A DNA stretch of 22,878 nt from an uncultured Anaerotruncus sp. (lineage in GTDB: Bacteria > Bacillota > Clostridia > Oscillospirales > CAG-272), in NCBI GenBank assembly GCA_905210995.1, contig CAJLZE010000036.1, positions 1 to 22,878 of the forward strand, in the 5' to 3' direction. The translations under genes were made by a program, and so were the position numbers. Of the stretch, positions 8,139 to 15,188 are shown one piece after another; positions within the stretch are counted from its first letter, which is position 1, and every line of letters begins with the position of its first letter. The notes beneath the pieces are model-generated. The model had not been told where the DNA came from. It did no database searches and worked only from the letters and a program-made list of their open reading frames with translations.

Positions 8139-8166
8139 ATTTTAACACAAAATAAAAAATAGTCAA
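8139..8166 (-). promoter_or_regulatory. Promoter of the solute-binding lipoprotein
   Basis: On the minus strand, TTGACT (8161-8166), a 16-base spacer and TAAAAT (8139-8144). The roughly 100-base leader contains a GGCAG-CCG/CGG-CTGCC hairpin with one T-T mismatch and a GCAGCCGCGGCTGC palindrome (8062-8075). I recognise no known riboswitch. Confidence 0.6.
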
Positions 8167-8214
8167 TAGCGCGGGAGAGCAAAAAATATCTTTGATCAAA
8201 ATACCTTTTTCATG

Positions 8215-8243
8215 TTGACAAACGCGAAAAAATATGCTATAAT
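8215..8243 (+). promoter_or_regulatory. Consensus promoter of tRNA-Pro
   Basis: TTGACA (8215-8220), a 17-base spacer and TATAAT (8238-8243), perfect at both boxes. The tRNA begins 55 bases after the -10 box, so a short 5' leader is removed by RNase P. Confidence 0.9.
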
Positions 8244-8297
8244 CTCCGAGTGAGATTCGGAGGACGGTCAAACGCGGCGGGTCGCAAAAAAGAATAT

Positions 8298-8374
8298 CGG
8301 GGTGTTGCACAGCTTGGTAGTGCGCTTGGTTCGGGACCAAGAGGCCGCTGGTTCGAGTCCAGTCACTCCGACCA
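8298..8374 (+). tRNA. tRNA-Pro (anticodon CGG)
   Basis: A 77-nt cloverleaf with encoded CCA. The acceptor pairs CGGGGTG with CACTCCG (one G-U). The D-loop contains AGCTTGGTAG, and the anticodon stem CTTGG/CCAAG encloses TTCGGGA, giving anticodon CGG at 8332-8334. The T-arm is CTGGTTCGAGTCCAG. It reads CCG proline codons and stands alone rather than in a tRNA cluster. Confidence 0.96.
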
Positions 8375-8412
8375 AAACAAAGGAGCAGCTTTAGCTGCTC
8401 CTTTGTTTTGGT
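8371..8412 (+). terminator. Terminator of tRNA-Pro, overlapping its 3' ACCA
   Basis: A perfect 20-bp inverted repeat (8371-8390 with 8393-8412) with a 2-base TT loop; the 3' arm ends in a T-rich stretch. The 5' arm begins at the tRNA discriminator base, so ACCA is part of the stem. Confidence 0.9.
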
Positions 8413-8502
8413 ATAAGCAGATATTACTCTTGAACAGACTCAGGCCCTCAAGGGTTTGAATGGGTTGGCGCTTTTTTCAATACCATGAGAGAAAATAAAT
8501 TC

Positions 8503-8533
8503 AGCCCCGGCAATGAAACTCCCTGCCGGGGCT
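8503..8533 (-). terminator. Terminator downstream of the transglutaminase-like gene
   Basis: AGCCCCGGCA (8503-8512) pairs with TGCCGGGGCT (8524-8533), a 10-bp stem with an 11-base loop. On the minus strand it is followed by a T-rich stretch. It lies about 50 bases beyond the TAA of the shifted frame (8581-8583), which supports that TAA as the ancestral gene end. Confidence 0.75.
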
Positions 8534-8580
8534 TGGGTGGTTGCGTGCTGTCGCACTTTGGCGCGGCAGCCGCATTTATG

Positions 8581-8853
8581 TTATGTCAGCTCGGCAGAGG
8601 ACACATCGAGTTCCTCGGCGGAGACGACCTCGCGCGAGGTTTTGATGTCGTCGTACCAGAGAGGCGCGTCGGTATATTCGATCTCTCCGCTCTGGTTATC
8701 GTATGGGTCGCGGCGCAGGTAGAGCCGCGGCGGGTCGAACGGTTTTGCAAAGCCGGTGCAGTTTATCTGGCGGTAAGGGTCGAGGTTGCCGAAATAGTGA
8801 TCCCACAGCTCGGTGTCGCCCTTGCGCAGTGCGCCGCCGCCGAACGACGGATC
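8581..8853 (-). pseudogene. Frame-shifted C-terminal part of the transglutaminase-like gene
   Basis: Read one base out of frame from the upstream ORF, this stretch encodes 90 residues starting DPSFGGGALRKGD, then YFGNLDPYRQIN, FDPPRLYLRRDPYDNQ, and ends at TAA 8581-8583. From memory of the family, DPSFGG following a His-Asp-Trp block and then GNLDP and DPYDNQ is the normal C-terminus of clostridial transglutaminase-like proteins. In this frame a TAA occurs a few codons upstream, so it is not an independent gene. The open upstream frame instead ends at 8696 with an Arg/Pro-rich, non-homologous tail. Confidence 0.75.
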
Positions 8854-10000
8854 GGCGGGCGATTATGGTGGGCAGGGCGAAGGACATGATGCCGAGGGCG
8901 GTCTGGTTCATGCCCGCGGCGGTGCCGATGCTGTCGGGCTCGACATGACTGCCAGACTGCCAACGCGCGGGCACGCCCATTGCGCGGCAGAGGGTGATGA
9001 ACAGCAGAGCCATCACTCCGCAGTCACCGCGGTCGTTGAGCATTGCAAAGCCGGGGATGAAGTCCATAAACAGATAGTCTCTCATATAAGAATATGCCAC
9101 ATGCCGCGTCACCCAATCGTATGCGTGGCGGGCGAGCAGCAGCGGGTTTGTCTCGTCTCCGCGCAGTTCGGCGGCAAGCTCGCATATTGCGGGCGTGAAG
9201 CGTATCTGCGGGAATTCCTCGCAGAGGAAACCGTCCATATCCGGCTGCCCGTCAGATACCGCGGAGGCATCAGGGACTATATATTTTTCTCTTATCTCAT
9301 ACGAAAATTCAATCCAATAATCCGCGCCGTCGCGGTGCTCGGTCTCGATAAAGGCGGTGCGGTGCTGCGAATCGGAAATATACACGGGGTGCGACGAGTC
9401 GATGAGAGTTATTGCGGATTGCTCGGGGCACTCGGCGGGGTAGGGAAGGTGAACGCGGATAACGCTGCCGGGGCGCGAATGCGCGGCATTCGGCGCGATG
9501 TGCTCGCGTATGCGGAAGCGGTAGCCTCTGCCGCCCTGCTTTTTCATGATATCGAGATTTTCGTGCAGGCGGCGGTTGAAGTATTCCTCGGGCGCGTGTT
9601 TTTCCCCGGTGCTCAGCTCCTCGAGCATACGGCGGCAGCAGTTCATCACGTTGCGCGCCGCGGCGTTTTCAAAATATCTTACGCCGCCGCGGTGTATGTA
9701 GTCGGCATGCCCCATGTCGATGAACGCTTCAAGATCGGCGGGGCTGCACGCCGGGTACTTTTCACGCACGCGCGAAAGCAGCCCGTCAAAGTCGTAAAGA
9801 TAGTCTTCGGTCATACCGTCTGCTATCACCTCTTCGAGTGCAAGGCGGATCTTCATGCCCTCGGTAACATCGTGCTTTTCGAGGTAACGCCTTATTGCTG
9901 CTATTTCACCGTCAAAATCTCCCGAATATTTGTAGAAGTTTATCTCATCCGGCAGCTCAAGCGCCATGTATTTTATATTTTCTTCTTTAAATCTTATCAT
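8696..10000 (-). CDS. Transglutaminase-like domain protein, probably disrupted
   Basis: 434 residues in the open frame. The N-terminal 270 residues are a helical and beta region of unknown role. Then comes a transglutaminase-like core with DRGDCGVMALLFITLCRAMG, nucleophile Cys at about 327, followed by GVPARWQSG. Family members then show a His-Asp-Trp motif and end PYGWLFADPSFG. Here that block is replaced by a hydrophobic stretch (about 363-381), and the frame shifts so that the last 50 or so residues are non-homologous. With the catalytic His motif missing, peptidase or transglutaminase activity is doubtful. No signal peptide is seen, so the protein would be cytosolic. The start ATG has AAGGAG upstream. 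It follows the MurE-family gene by 80 bases and is probably co-transcribed. Confidence 0.75.
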   Translation of the reverse strand: MIRFKEENIKYMALELPDEINFYKYSGDFDGEIAAIRRYLEKHDVTEGMKIRLALEEVIADGMTEDYLYDFDGLLSRVREKYPACSPADLEAFIDMGHADYIHRGGVRYFENAAARNVMNCCRRMLEELSTGEKHAPEEYFNRRLHENLDIMKKQGGRGYRFRIREHIAPNAAHSRPGSVIRVHLPYPAECPEQSAITLIDSSHPVYISDSQHRTAFIETEHRDGADYWIEFSYEIREKYIVPDASAVSDGQPDMDGFLCEEFPQIRFTPAICELAAELRGDETNPLLLARHAYDWVTRHVAYSYMRDYLFMDFIPGFAMLNDRGDCGVMALLFITLCRAMGVPARWQSGSHVEPDSIGTAAGMNQTALGIMSFALPTIIARRSVVRRRRTAQGRHRAVGSLFRQPRPLPPDKLHRLCKTVRPAAALPAPRPIR

Positions 10001-10080
10001 TGCTCCGTGACTCCTTGCTTTGCCGCGCGGCTTTTGCGGTAGAGCCGACGCGGAGAATATTTATTTAAATGTCTCCGACC

Positions 10081-11571
10081 TTACACCGTAGCTTTGGCGC
10101 ATTCAAGCAATGCGTCGCGGTCGGAGTAGGGGACGCGCACGCCGTTTACGAGCTGAAAATCCTCGGCTCCCTTGCCGGCAAGAAGCACTATATCGCCCTC
10201 GCGTGCGATCGAAACGGCGTATCTGACCGCGTCGGTGCGGTCGGGGATGCGGACATAATCGCACGATGCGCCGGGCTTGAAGCTCGCGGCGATATCTGCG
10301 ATGATCTTTTCCGGCGCTTCGAAATCGGGGTTGTCCGACGTGAGTATACAAAAGTCGGCAAGCTGCGATGCCACCTCGCCGAGCTCGCGGCGGCGAAGCT
10401 CGGTGCGTCCGCCGACCGAACCGAACAGGCATATGAGCCTGCGCGGGCGGTATTTGCGCAGCACGGTCAACGCCGATTCGAGCGCAAGCCCGTTGTGCGC
10501 GTAATCAACGATAAAGGTTATGCCCGATCCCGGCAGGGCATCGACGGTCTGGAACCTGCCCGCAGCGGTAACGTCCGCAAGCGCGGCAAAGGAGCGATCT
10601 GCGGGAACGCCGAGGCTTTCCGCAGCGCCTGCCGCACACAGTGCGTTCATAAGGTTGAACGCGCCGGGCATCGGAAGATCGGCGGTGTATTCGCGTCCGT
10701 CGTGCAGCACCGTTCCCATAACGCCGAGGCGGCAGCCGCTGCGCTCCGGTACTGCGGCGGTGAGAAGGTAATCTGCGGCGGCATCTGAAGAGGAAAATGA
10801 TATTCTGCGTTTTCCTTTGAAATCACCGACCATGTATTCAGCCATTTTATCGTCTGCATTGTACACGGCACAGCGTGCGCCGTAATCGGTAAAAAGCTTT
10901 CGTTTGCAGGCGGCGTAATGCTCAAGCGTGGGATGCTCTGCGCCGCCGATATGATCGGGCGAGAAATTGGTAAAGCACACGGTGTCAAAGTCTATGCCGC
11001 GTACACGCCCGAGATAGAGCCCCTGTGAGGATACCTCCATTACCACGGCTCTGATGCCGGAATCGGCCATCTCGCGCATTATGCGCTGAAGCTCGAGGCT
11101 TTCGGGCGTTGTGTTGACGGTGGGATATGTTCTGCCGGCATAGTTTATCCCGCTCGTTCCGATATATCCCGCGGGTATTCCGCTTTTGTTCAGTATATGA
11201 GCCGTCATGAGCGCCGACGTGGTCTTTCCCTTGGTGCCGGTGATGCCTATCACCTTCATTTCGCGTGAAGGAAAGCCGTAAAATGCCGCCGAGAGGTCTG
11301 CGAGCGCCGTACGGGTGTTCTTTACCGTGATGCACGCGGCGTCGGCGGGGAGGTCGAGCGGTCTTTCGCCGATGAATGCGCGGCAGCCGTGTCCGTAGGC
11401 GGACGGCGCGAAGATATGACCGTCCGCGGCGGCTCCGCTCACGCAGACAAAGACCGAGCTGCCGTCGGCGCGGCGCGAATCGCAGCACACGTTGCCGACA
11501 GTGTACCCGGTTATGTCTTTTTCGGAATTGTTTTTTATTTTTGCAAGCTCGAGAAGCGTATCAAGGCGCAT
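10081..11571 (-). CDS. murE: MurE-family UDP-MurNAc-tripeptide synthetase (divergent)
   Basis: 496 residues. Mur ligases use ATP to add an amino acid to UDP-MurNAc-peptide in cytosolic peptidoglycan precursor synthesis; MurE adds the third residue. Domain 1 (1-100) has CDSRR. The ATP loop GTKGKTT is at 112-118. NTTPESLELQ, MEVSSQGL, NFSPDHI and CKRKLF (carbamylated-Lys position) follow, then C-terminal TSDNPDFEAP. Two positions differ from standard MurE: SSHAL reads SSQGL, and the diaminopimelate-type DNPR reads DNPD. This suggests a clostridial paralogue whose amino acid may differ. The start is taken at ATG 11571, where family homology begins; no good ribosome binding site is seen. An upstream GTG at 11631 would add 20 residues. 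Confidence 0.85.
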   Translation of the reverse strand: MRLDTLLELAKIKNNSEKDITGYTVGNVCCDSRRADGSSVFVCVSGAAADGHIFAPSAYGHGCRAFIGERPLDLPADAACITVKNTRTALADLSAAFYGFPSREMKVIGITGTKGKTTSALMTAHILNKSGIPAGYIGTSGINYAGRTYPTVNTTPESLELQRIMREMADSGIRAVVMEVSSQGLYLGRVRGIDFDTVCFTNFSPDHIGGAEHPTLEHYAACKRKLFTDYGARCAVYNADDKMAEYMVGDFKGKRRISFSSSDAAADYLLTAAVPERSGCRLGVMGTVLHDGREYTADLPMPGAFNLMNALCAAGAAESLGVPADRSFAALADVTAAGRFQTVDALPGSGITFIVDYAHNGLALESALTVLRKYRPRRLICLFGSVGGRTELRRRELGEVASQLADFCILTSDNPDFEAPEKIIADIAASFKPGASCDYVRIPDRTDAVRYAVSIAREGDIVLLAGKGAEDFQLVNGVRVPYSDRDALLECAKATV

Positions 11572-11583
11572 GATTTTACCGTT

Positions 11584-11628
11584 ATGCCGCGCGCGGCATC
11601 CTTTATGTATATACTCATTTAAGTATAT
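11584..11628 (-). promoter_or_regulatory. Palindromes in the murE upstream region
   Basis: A perfect 16-bp palindrome ATGCCGCGCGCGGCAT (11584-11599) lies 13 bases before the murE ATG. A 7-bp inverted repeat ATATACT/AGTATAT (11609-11628) follows. A TTGACA-like -35 box on the minus strand is at 11639-11644, but its -10 is weak. These could be an operator or a 5' hairpin; no regulator can be named. Confidence 0.35.
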
Positions 11629-11703
11629 CACATTTTTTTGTCAAAATAAACCCCCGACAATAAAAAAGAGACGCAAAAAAGCTGAAAAAATCTTCCAAAC
11701 CAC

Positions 11704-11732
11704 TTGAATTGAAGTCTGCGCGGTAGTATAAT
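11704..11732 (+). promoter_or_regulatory. Promoter of the GNAT gene
   Basis: TTGAAT (11704-11709), a 17-base spacer and TATAAT (11727-11732), 41 bases before the start codon. Confidence 0.75.
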
Positions 11733-11775
11733 ATACCCATACTCAACGAAGACTCTGTAAAAAGGATGCCGCGTG

Positions 11776-12369
11776 ATGACACAGAAGGATACTCTCAGGA
11801 TTTTTTCGCATATTCCGCAGCTTGCCACTCCGCGCCTTGTGCTGCGCGGGCTGAGGGTGGCGGATTCATACGATATGTACGAATATGCTCACCGCGCCGA
11901 TGTGACGCGTTATCTGACATGGCAGCCTCACCCAAACAGGGAATACACCAAGGAATATCTCGAATACATACTTACAAGATACCGCGCGGGCGAGTTTTTT
12001 GACTGGGCTGTCATTTGGCATGAGGACGGTGAGCCGTCCGACAAGATGATCGGCACCTGCGGGTTTACGCGGTTTGATTATTCTAACAACTCGGCGGAGA
12101 TAGGGTATGTTATCAATCCCGAATTCCGCGGCAGAGGGATCGCCGGAGAAGCGGCGCGCAGAGTGATACGGTTCGGGTTCGACGAGTTGGGGCTGAATCG
12201 CATCGAAGCCAAATATATGGATGGCAATGTAGCCTCGCGCAAGGTCATGGAAAAGATCGGCATGAAGTATGAGGGTACGATGCGCGGCTCGCTGAAGATA
12301 GGCGGGGAGTACCGTGACGTCGGCGTTTGTGCCATGCTTTATGAGGAATACCGCCGCTGGCGCGGTTGA
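11776..12369 (+). CDS. GNAT-family N-acetyltransferase (RimJ/RimL-like)
   Basis: 197 residues. RimJ/RimL-type GNAT enzymes transfer acetyl from acetyl-CoA to protein N-termini or small amines. Visible signatures are LATPRLVLRGL at the start, the NNSAEIGYVINPEFRGRGIAGEA block with the acetyl-CoA pyrophosphate loop R-G-R-G-I-A, GLNRIEAKYMDGNVASRKVMEKIGM, and the terminal strand around YRDVGVCAMLYEEY. The start could be ATG 11776 or GTG 11773; AAAGGA lies 6-9 bases upstream of both. The substrate is not predictable. It is transcribed alone from its own promoter and ends at a bidirectional terminator. Confidence 0.9.
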   Translation: MTQKDTLRIFSHIPQLATPRLVLRGLRVADSYDMYEYAHRADVTRYLTWQPHPNREYTKEYLEYILTRYRAGEFFDWAVIWHEDGEPSDKMIGTCGFTRFDYSNNSAEIGYVINPEFRGRGIAGEAARRVIRFGFDELGLNRIEAKYMDGNVASRKVMEKIGMKYEGTMRGSLKIGGEYRDVGVCAMLYEEYRRWRG

Positions 12370-12416
12370 GTCGCTCGGCTGGCTGGGGCGGTTTCGAATA
12401 AAGGTCAATAGATGCT

Positions 12417-12459
12417 AAAAAATGCTCCCGCGCACCGACGATGCGCGGGAGCATTTTTT
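12417..12459. terminator. Bidirectional terminator between the GNAT and permease genes
   Basis: An 18-bp stem (12417-12434 with 12442-12459), with a GC-rich core CTCCCGCGCA/TGCGCGGGAG, a 7-base loop, and A-runs and T-runs at the ends that serve both strands. Confidence 0.93.
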
Positions 12460-12471
12460 ACGGAAGGGGAA

Positions 12472-13812
12472 TTATTCTTCTTCCTTCTTGTCTTTCTTTC
12501 TGTTGACCATGATGTTGGTCAGGATGCCGAGGATGAGGGCGCAGGCGACCTCTGTGACGGTCACGGGGCCGAAGCTGACGGTGAGTCCGCCGACACCGGC
12601 GATGAGGATGACCGATACTACGAAGAGGTTGCGGTTGTCGCCGAGGTCAACGGTCTGTATCATCTTGAGACCGGACACTGCGATGAAGCCGTAAAGCGCG
12701 ATGCACACACCGCCCATTACGCAGGGAGGAATTGTCGCAAGGAAGGTCGTGAAGGGAGCGACGAAGGCGGCAAGCATGCAGAGCACCGCGGTGGCAACTA
12801 TCGTTACGACAGAGGCGTTGCCCGAGATGGCGACGCAGCCGACCGATTCACCGTAGGTGGTGTTGGGGCAGCCTCCGAAGACGGCGCCGACCATGGAGCC
12901 CACGCCGTCACCGAGAAGGGTGTTGGAAAGTCCGGGATCCTTGAGCAGGTCGTGCTCGATGATGGTGGAGAGGTTCTTGTGGTCCGCGATGTGTTCGGCA
13001 AAGACCACGAAGGCGACGGGGACGTATGCCACGGCAACCGTGCCTATGTAAGCGGCGTCAATGTCGGCAAAGCCCTTGAACGCCTGTACGAAGGTGAAGC
13101 TGGGGACCCACTCCATGCTTTCGAAGAGCGAGAAGTTGATGATCTTGAGGGCGTCGATGCCTGCGACATTGCCGATGACGGTGAATACCGCGGCTACCGC
13201 GTATCCGGCTACGATGCCGATGATGAAGGGGATCATCTTAAGGAACTTCTTGCCGTATACCGAGCAGATGATGGTCACGCCGAGGGTGACGAGTCCGCAA
13301 AGGATGGCAAGGTAGGGAGAAGCGACCGCGACCGACTCGACGGTGACGGCGCCCTTGGAAAGATCGCCTACGGCGTTGCCCGCGAGCGAGAGACCGATGA
13401 TCGCAACGGTGGGACCGATAACGACGGCGGGCATGACCTTATCTATCCATGCGACACCGCAGAGCTTGACGATGATGGCGATAACGACGTACACAAGACC
13501 TGCGAACGCCGCGCCGATGACGAGTCCGGCATATCCGGCAGCGGCTGTGGCTGCGCCGGCAAAGGCTGTTGCCATTGAACCGAGGAATGCGAAGGAGCTT
13601 CCGAGAAATACGGGGCTTCTGAATTTGGTGAAGAGCAGATAAACGATGGTTCCGACACCTGCGCCGAAGAGCGCTGCCGACTGGGACATACCGTGTCCGA
13701 TGATGGTGGGCACCGCTATGGTCGCCGCGAGGATGGCAAGGAGCTGCTGAAGCGCGAACACTATGACCTGTCCGAACTTGGGTCTGTCTTTGACACCGTA
13801 AGTGAGTTGCAT
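12472..13812 (-). CDS. uraA: Uracil/xanthine permease, NCS2 family
   Basis: 446 residues with the polytopic hydrophobic pattern of the NCS2 (UraA/UapA) nucleobase:cation symporters, which fold as 14 transmembrane segments. Signatures are the N-terminal VKDRPKFGQVIVFALQQLLA, then VVFAEHIADHKNLS carrying the first substrate-site Glu, and GGCPNTTYGESVG carrying the second. The tail is KKDKKEEE. The ATG at 13812 has GGAGG at a good distance; an ORF extension to 13908 is Arg-rich and rejected. Among nucleobases, uracil is favoured by the TTYGE motif, but xanthine is not excluded. The long 5' leader suggests attenuation control. Confidence 0.92.
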   Translation of the reverse strand: MQLTYGVKDRPKFGQVIVFALQQLLAILAATIAVPTIIGHGMSQSAALFGAGVGTIVYLLFTKFRSPVFLGSSFAFLGSMATAFAGAATAAAGYAGLVIGAAFAGLVYVVIAIIVKLCGVAWIDKVMPAVVIGPTVAIIGLSLAGNAVGDLSKGAVTVESVAVASPYLAILCGLVTLGVTIICSVYGKKFLKMIPFIIGIVAGYAVAAVFTVIGNVAGIDALKIINFSLFESMEWVPSFTFVQAFKGFADIDAAYIGTVAVAYVPVAFVVFAEHIADHKNLSTIIEHDLLKDPGLSNTLLGDGVGSMVGAVFGGCPNTTYGESVGCVAISGNASVVTIVATAVLCMLAAFVAPFTTFLATIPPCVMGGVCIALYGFIAVSGLKMIQTVDLGDNRNLFVVSVILIAGVGGLTVSFGPVTVTEVACALILGILTNIMVNRKKDKKEEE

Positions 13813-14046
13813 AAAAACCTCCGATTGGCGCCGCCGTCTGCGCGGGCGCCGCATTATTTCCGTTTCAAGTCTCCCGCCGCATTGCGCGTTTCTTCTTCGC
13901 ATCCGCAAAAAAATACCGCCACGTCTCGTTTATGAGGCATAGCGGCGCACAGCACGCAAACCCGTGGACACCCACCGTGTTTACGCGATATTGAATTGCT
14001 CCTGCATCAGAACTGCGCGCATCTGCCGACATCAGTTGATCCGGTT
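13813..14046 (-). promoter_or_regulatory. Long uraA leader with possible antiterminator/terminator switch
   Basis: About 230 bases lie between the predicted transcript start and the uraA ATG. In order on the minus strand there is an 8-bp-capable segment GCGCGCAG (14013-14020), a hairpin AAAC-GTGG/CCAC-GTTT (13958-13982), and CTGTGCGC (13945-13952), which can pair with the first segment. A terminator hairpin (13907-13945) follows, then a GC-rich GGCGCC/GGCGCC hairpin near the ribosome binding site. I see no PyrR-type binding loop and no known purine riboswitch core. Confidence 0.5.
13907..13945 (-). terminator. Intrinsic terminator inside the uraA leader (attenuator)
   Basis: On the minus strand CCGCTATGCCTC pairs with GAGACGTGGCGG (11 of 12 positions, counting wobbles), with loop ATAAAC, followed by TA and seven T (13907-13913). 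It sits about 95 bases before the uraA ATG and downstream of its promoter. Confidence 0.75.
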
Positions 14047-14052
14047 TCCTTT

Positions 14053-14081
14053 ATGATACCACATCCGCGCCGATTTGTAAA
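14053..14081 (-). promoter_or_regulatory. Promoter of uraA
   Basis: On the minus strand, TTTACA (14076-14081), a 17-base spacer and TATCAT (14053-14058). Confidence 0.65.
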
Positions 14082-14255
14082 TAGGAAATGTCGATTTTTG
14101 ACGGGAAAAATTTCACGATTATCGCCGCGTCTTTTTGTGCAATGCGACGAAACGGAGTTTTTGTGCCCAGCTGAGTGAATGCGTCACGGGCAGTCGGTTT
14201 TGCGGCGCATGCGGCGTTATTGTGCATAAATGACGTAAAAGGTCTGCCAAATGAC

Positions 14256-14284
14256 TTGACAAAACATGAAACGGGGGATATAAT
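14256..14284 (+). promoter_or_regulatory. Promoter of the rpiR-family gene
   Basis: Consensus TTGACA (14256-14261), a 17-base spacer and consensus TATAAT (14279-14284), 40 bases before the ATG. The stretch 14082-14255 between the two divergent promoters shows no further feature. Confidence 0.9.
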
Positions 14285-14324
14285 TTAACCGAATAAACAA
14301 TGAAGCGTCCGGGGAGTATTATAT

Positions 14325-15188
14325 ATGAATAAAAATTTACTCGTCATCATGGAAGAGCGGATGTCCGAATTTTCAAAGGGACAAAAGAGGATAGCAAGAT
14401 ATATTCTCGACCATTATGACAAGGCGGCATATATGACCGCGTCAAGGCTCGGTTCGATAGTTGAAGTTTCGGAGTCCACCGTTGTGCGTTTTGCCATTGA
14501 GGTGGGCTTTGACGGATATCCCGAAATGCAGCGTGCGCTTCAGGAGCTTATCCGCACACGTCTCACGGCGGTCCAGAGAGTGGACGTGACGAACAGTCTT
14601 ATCGGAGACGACGACGTGCTTGACAAGATACTCGGCGCCGACGCCGAAAAAATACGCCGCACACTTGATGAGATCGATCGGAAATCGTTTGAAACGGCCG
14701 TTGATAAGATCGTGTCGGCAAAGTCTATATACATAATCGGCGTGCGTTCATCCTCGACTCTTGCGGGATTTCTGAATTTCAATCTCAGAATGATACTTGA
14801 CAATGTGAAGTTCGTGCAGACGACCTCAGGAAGCGAAATGTTCGAGCAGATAATGAACATCGGGCCCGACGATGTTCTGATAGCGATAAGCTTTCCCCGT
14901 TATTCGAAGCGTATCATAAACGCCGTCGAATATGCGTCGAGCACCGGTGCCGACGTCATTTCCATAACCGACAGCGGACAGTCGCCCATTGCGGCGGGAG
15001 CAGATCAGCTCCTGCTTGCAAGAAGCGACATGGTCTCTTTCGTTGACTCTCTTGTAGCACCGCTGTCCATAATCAATGCCGTTATCGTCGCCGTTGCACG
15101 CAAAAAGCCCGACGAGGTAAGAGAGCGGCTTGAAAAGCTGGAGCATATCTGGGACGAATACGATGTCTATGACAAAACTCAGAGCTGA
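14325..15188 (+). CDS. RpiR-family transcriptional regulator (HTH plus SIS domain)
   Basis: 287 residues. The N-terminal HTH (about 1-77) has the typical SKGQKRIARYILDHYDKAAYMTASRLG then VSESTVVRFAIEVGFDGYPEMQ. A SIS phosphosugar-binding domain (about 125-260) has SIYIIGVRSSS, DDVLIAISFPRYSK and SITDSGQSPIA. RpiR proteins bind a phosphosugar and control sugar-catabolic genes; the ligand is not known here. GGGGAG lies 8 bases before the ATG, and a consensus promoter precedes it. The downstream flavoprotein gene overlaps its 3' end, so it probably leads the operon. Amino-sugar genes (nagB, glmM) are about 7 kb away; a regulatory link is only a guess. Confidence 0.93.
   Translation: MNKNLLVIMEERMSEFSKGQKRIARYILDHYDKAAYMTASRLGSIVEVSESTVVRFAIEVGFDGYPEMQRALQELIRTRLTAVQRVDVTNSLIGDDDVLDKILGADAEKIRRTLDEIDRKSFETAVDKIVSAKSIYIIGVRSSSTLAGFLNFNLRMILDNVKFVQTTSGSEMFEQIMNIGPDDVLIAISFPRYSKRIINAVEYASSTGADVISITDSGQSPIAAGADQLLLARSDMVSFVDSLVAPLSIINAVIVAVARKKPDEVRERLEKLEHIWDEYDVYDKTQS

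Noticed and set aside
8813..10042. 409-codon open frame on the plus strand
   Set aside because: Antisense to the transglutaminase-like gene; no ribosome binding site and no recognisable domain. The minus strand carries the conserved motifs.
12412..13578. 388-codon open frame on the plus strand, rich in Asp and Gly
   Set aside because: Shadow of the uraA permease codons on the opposite strand; it starts inside the terminator hairpin.
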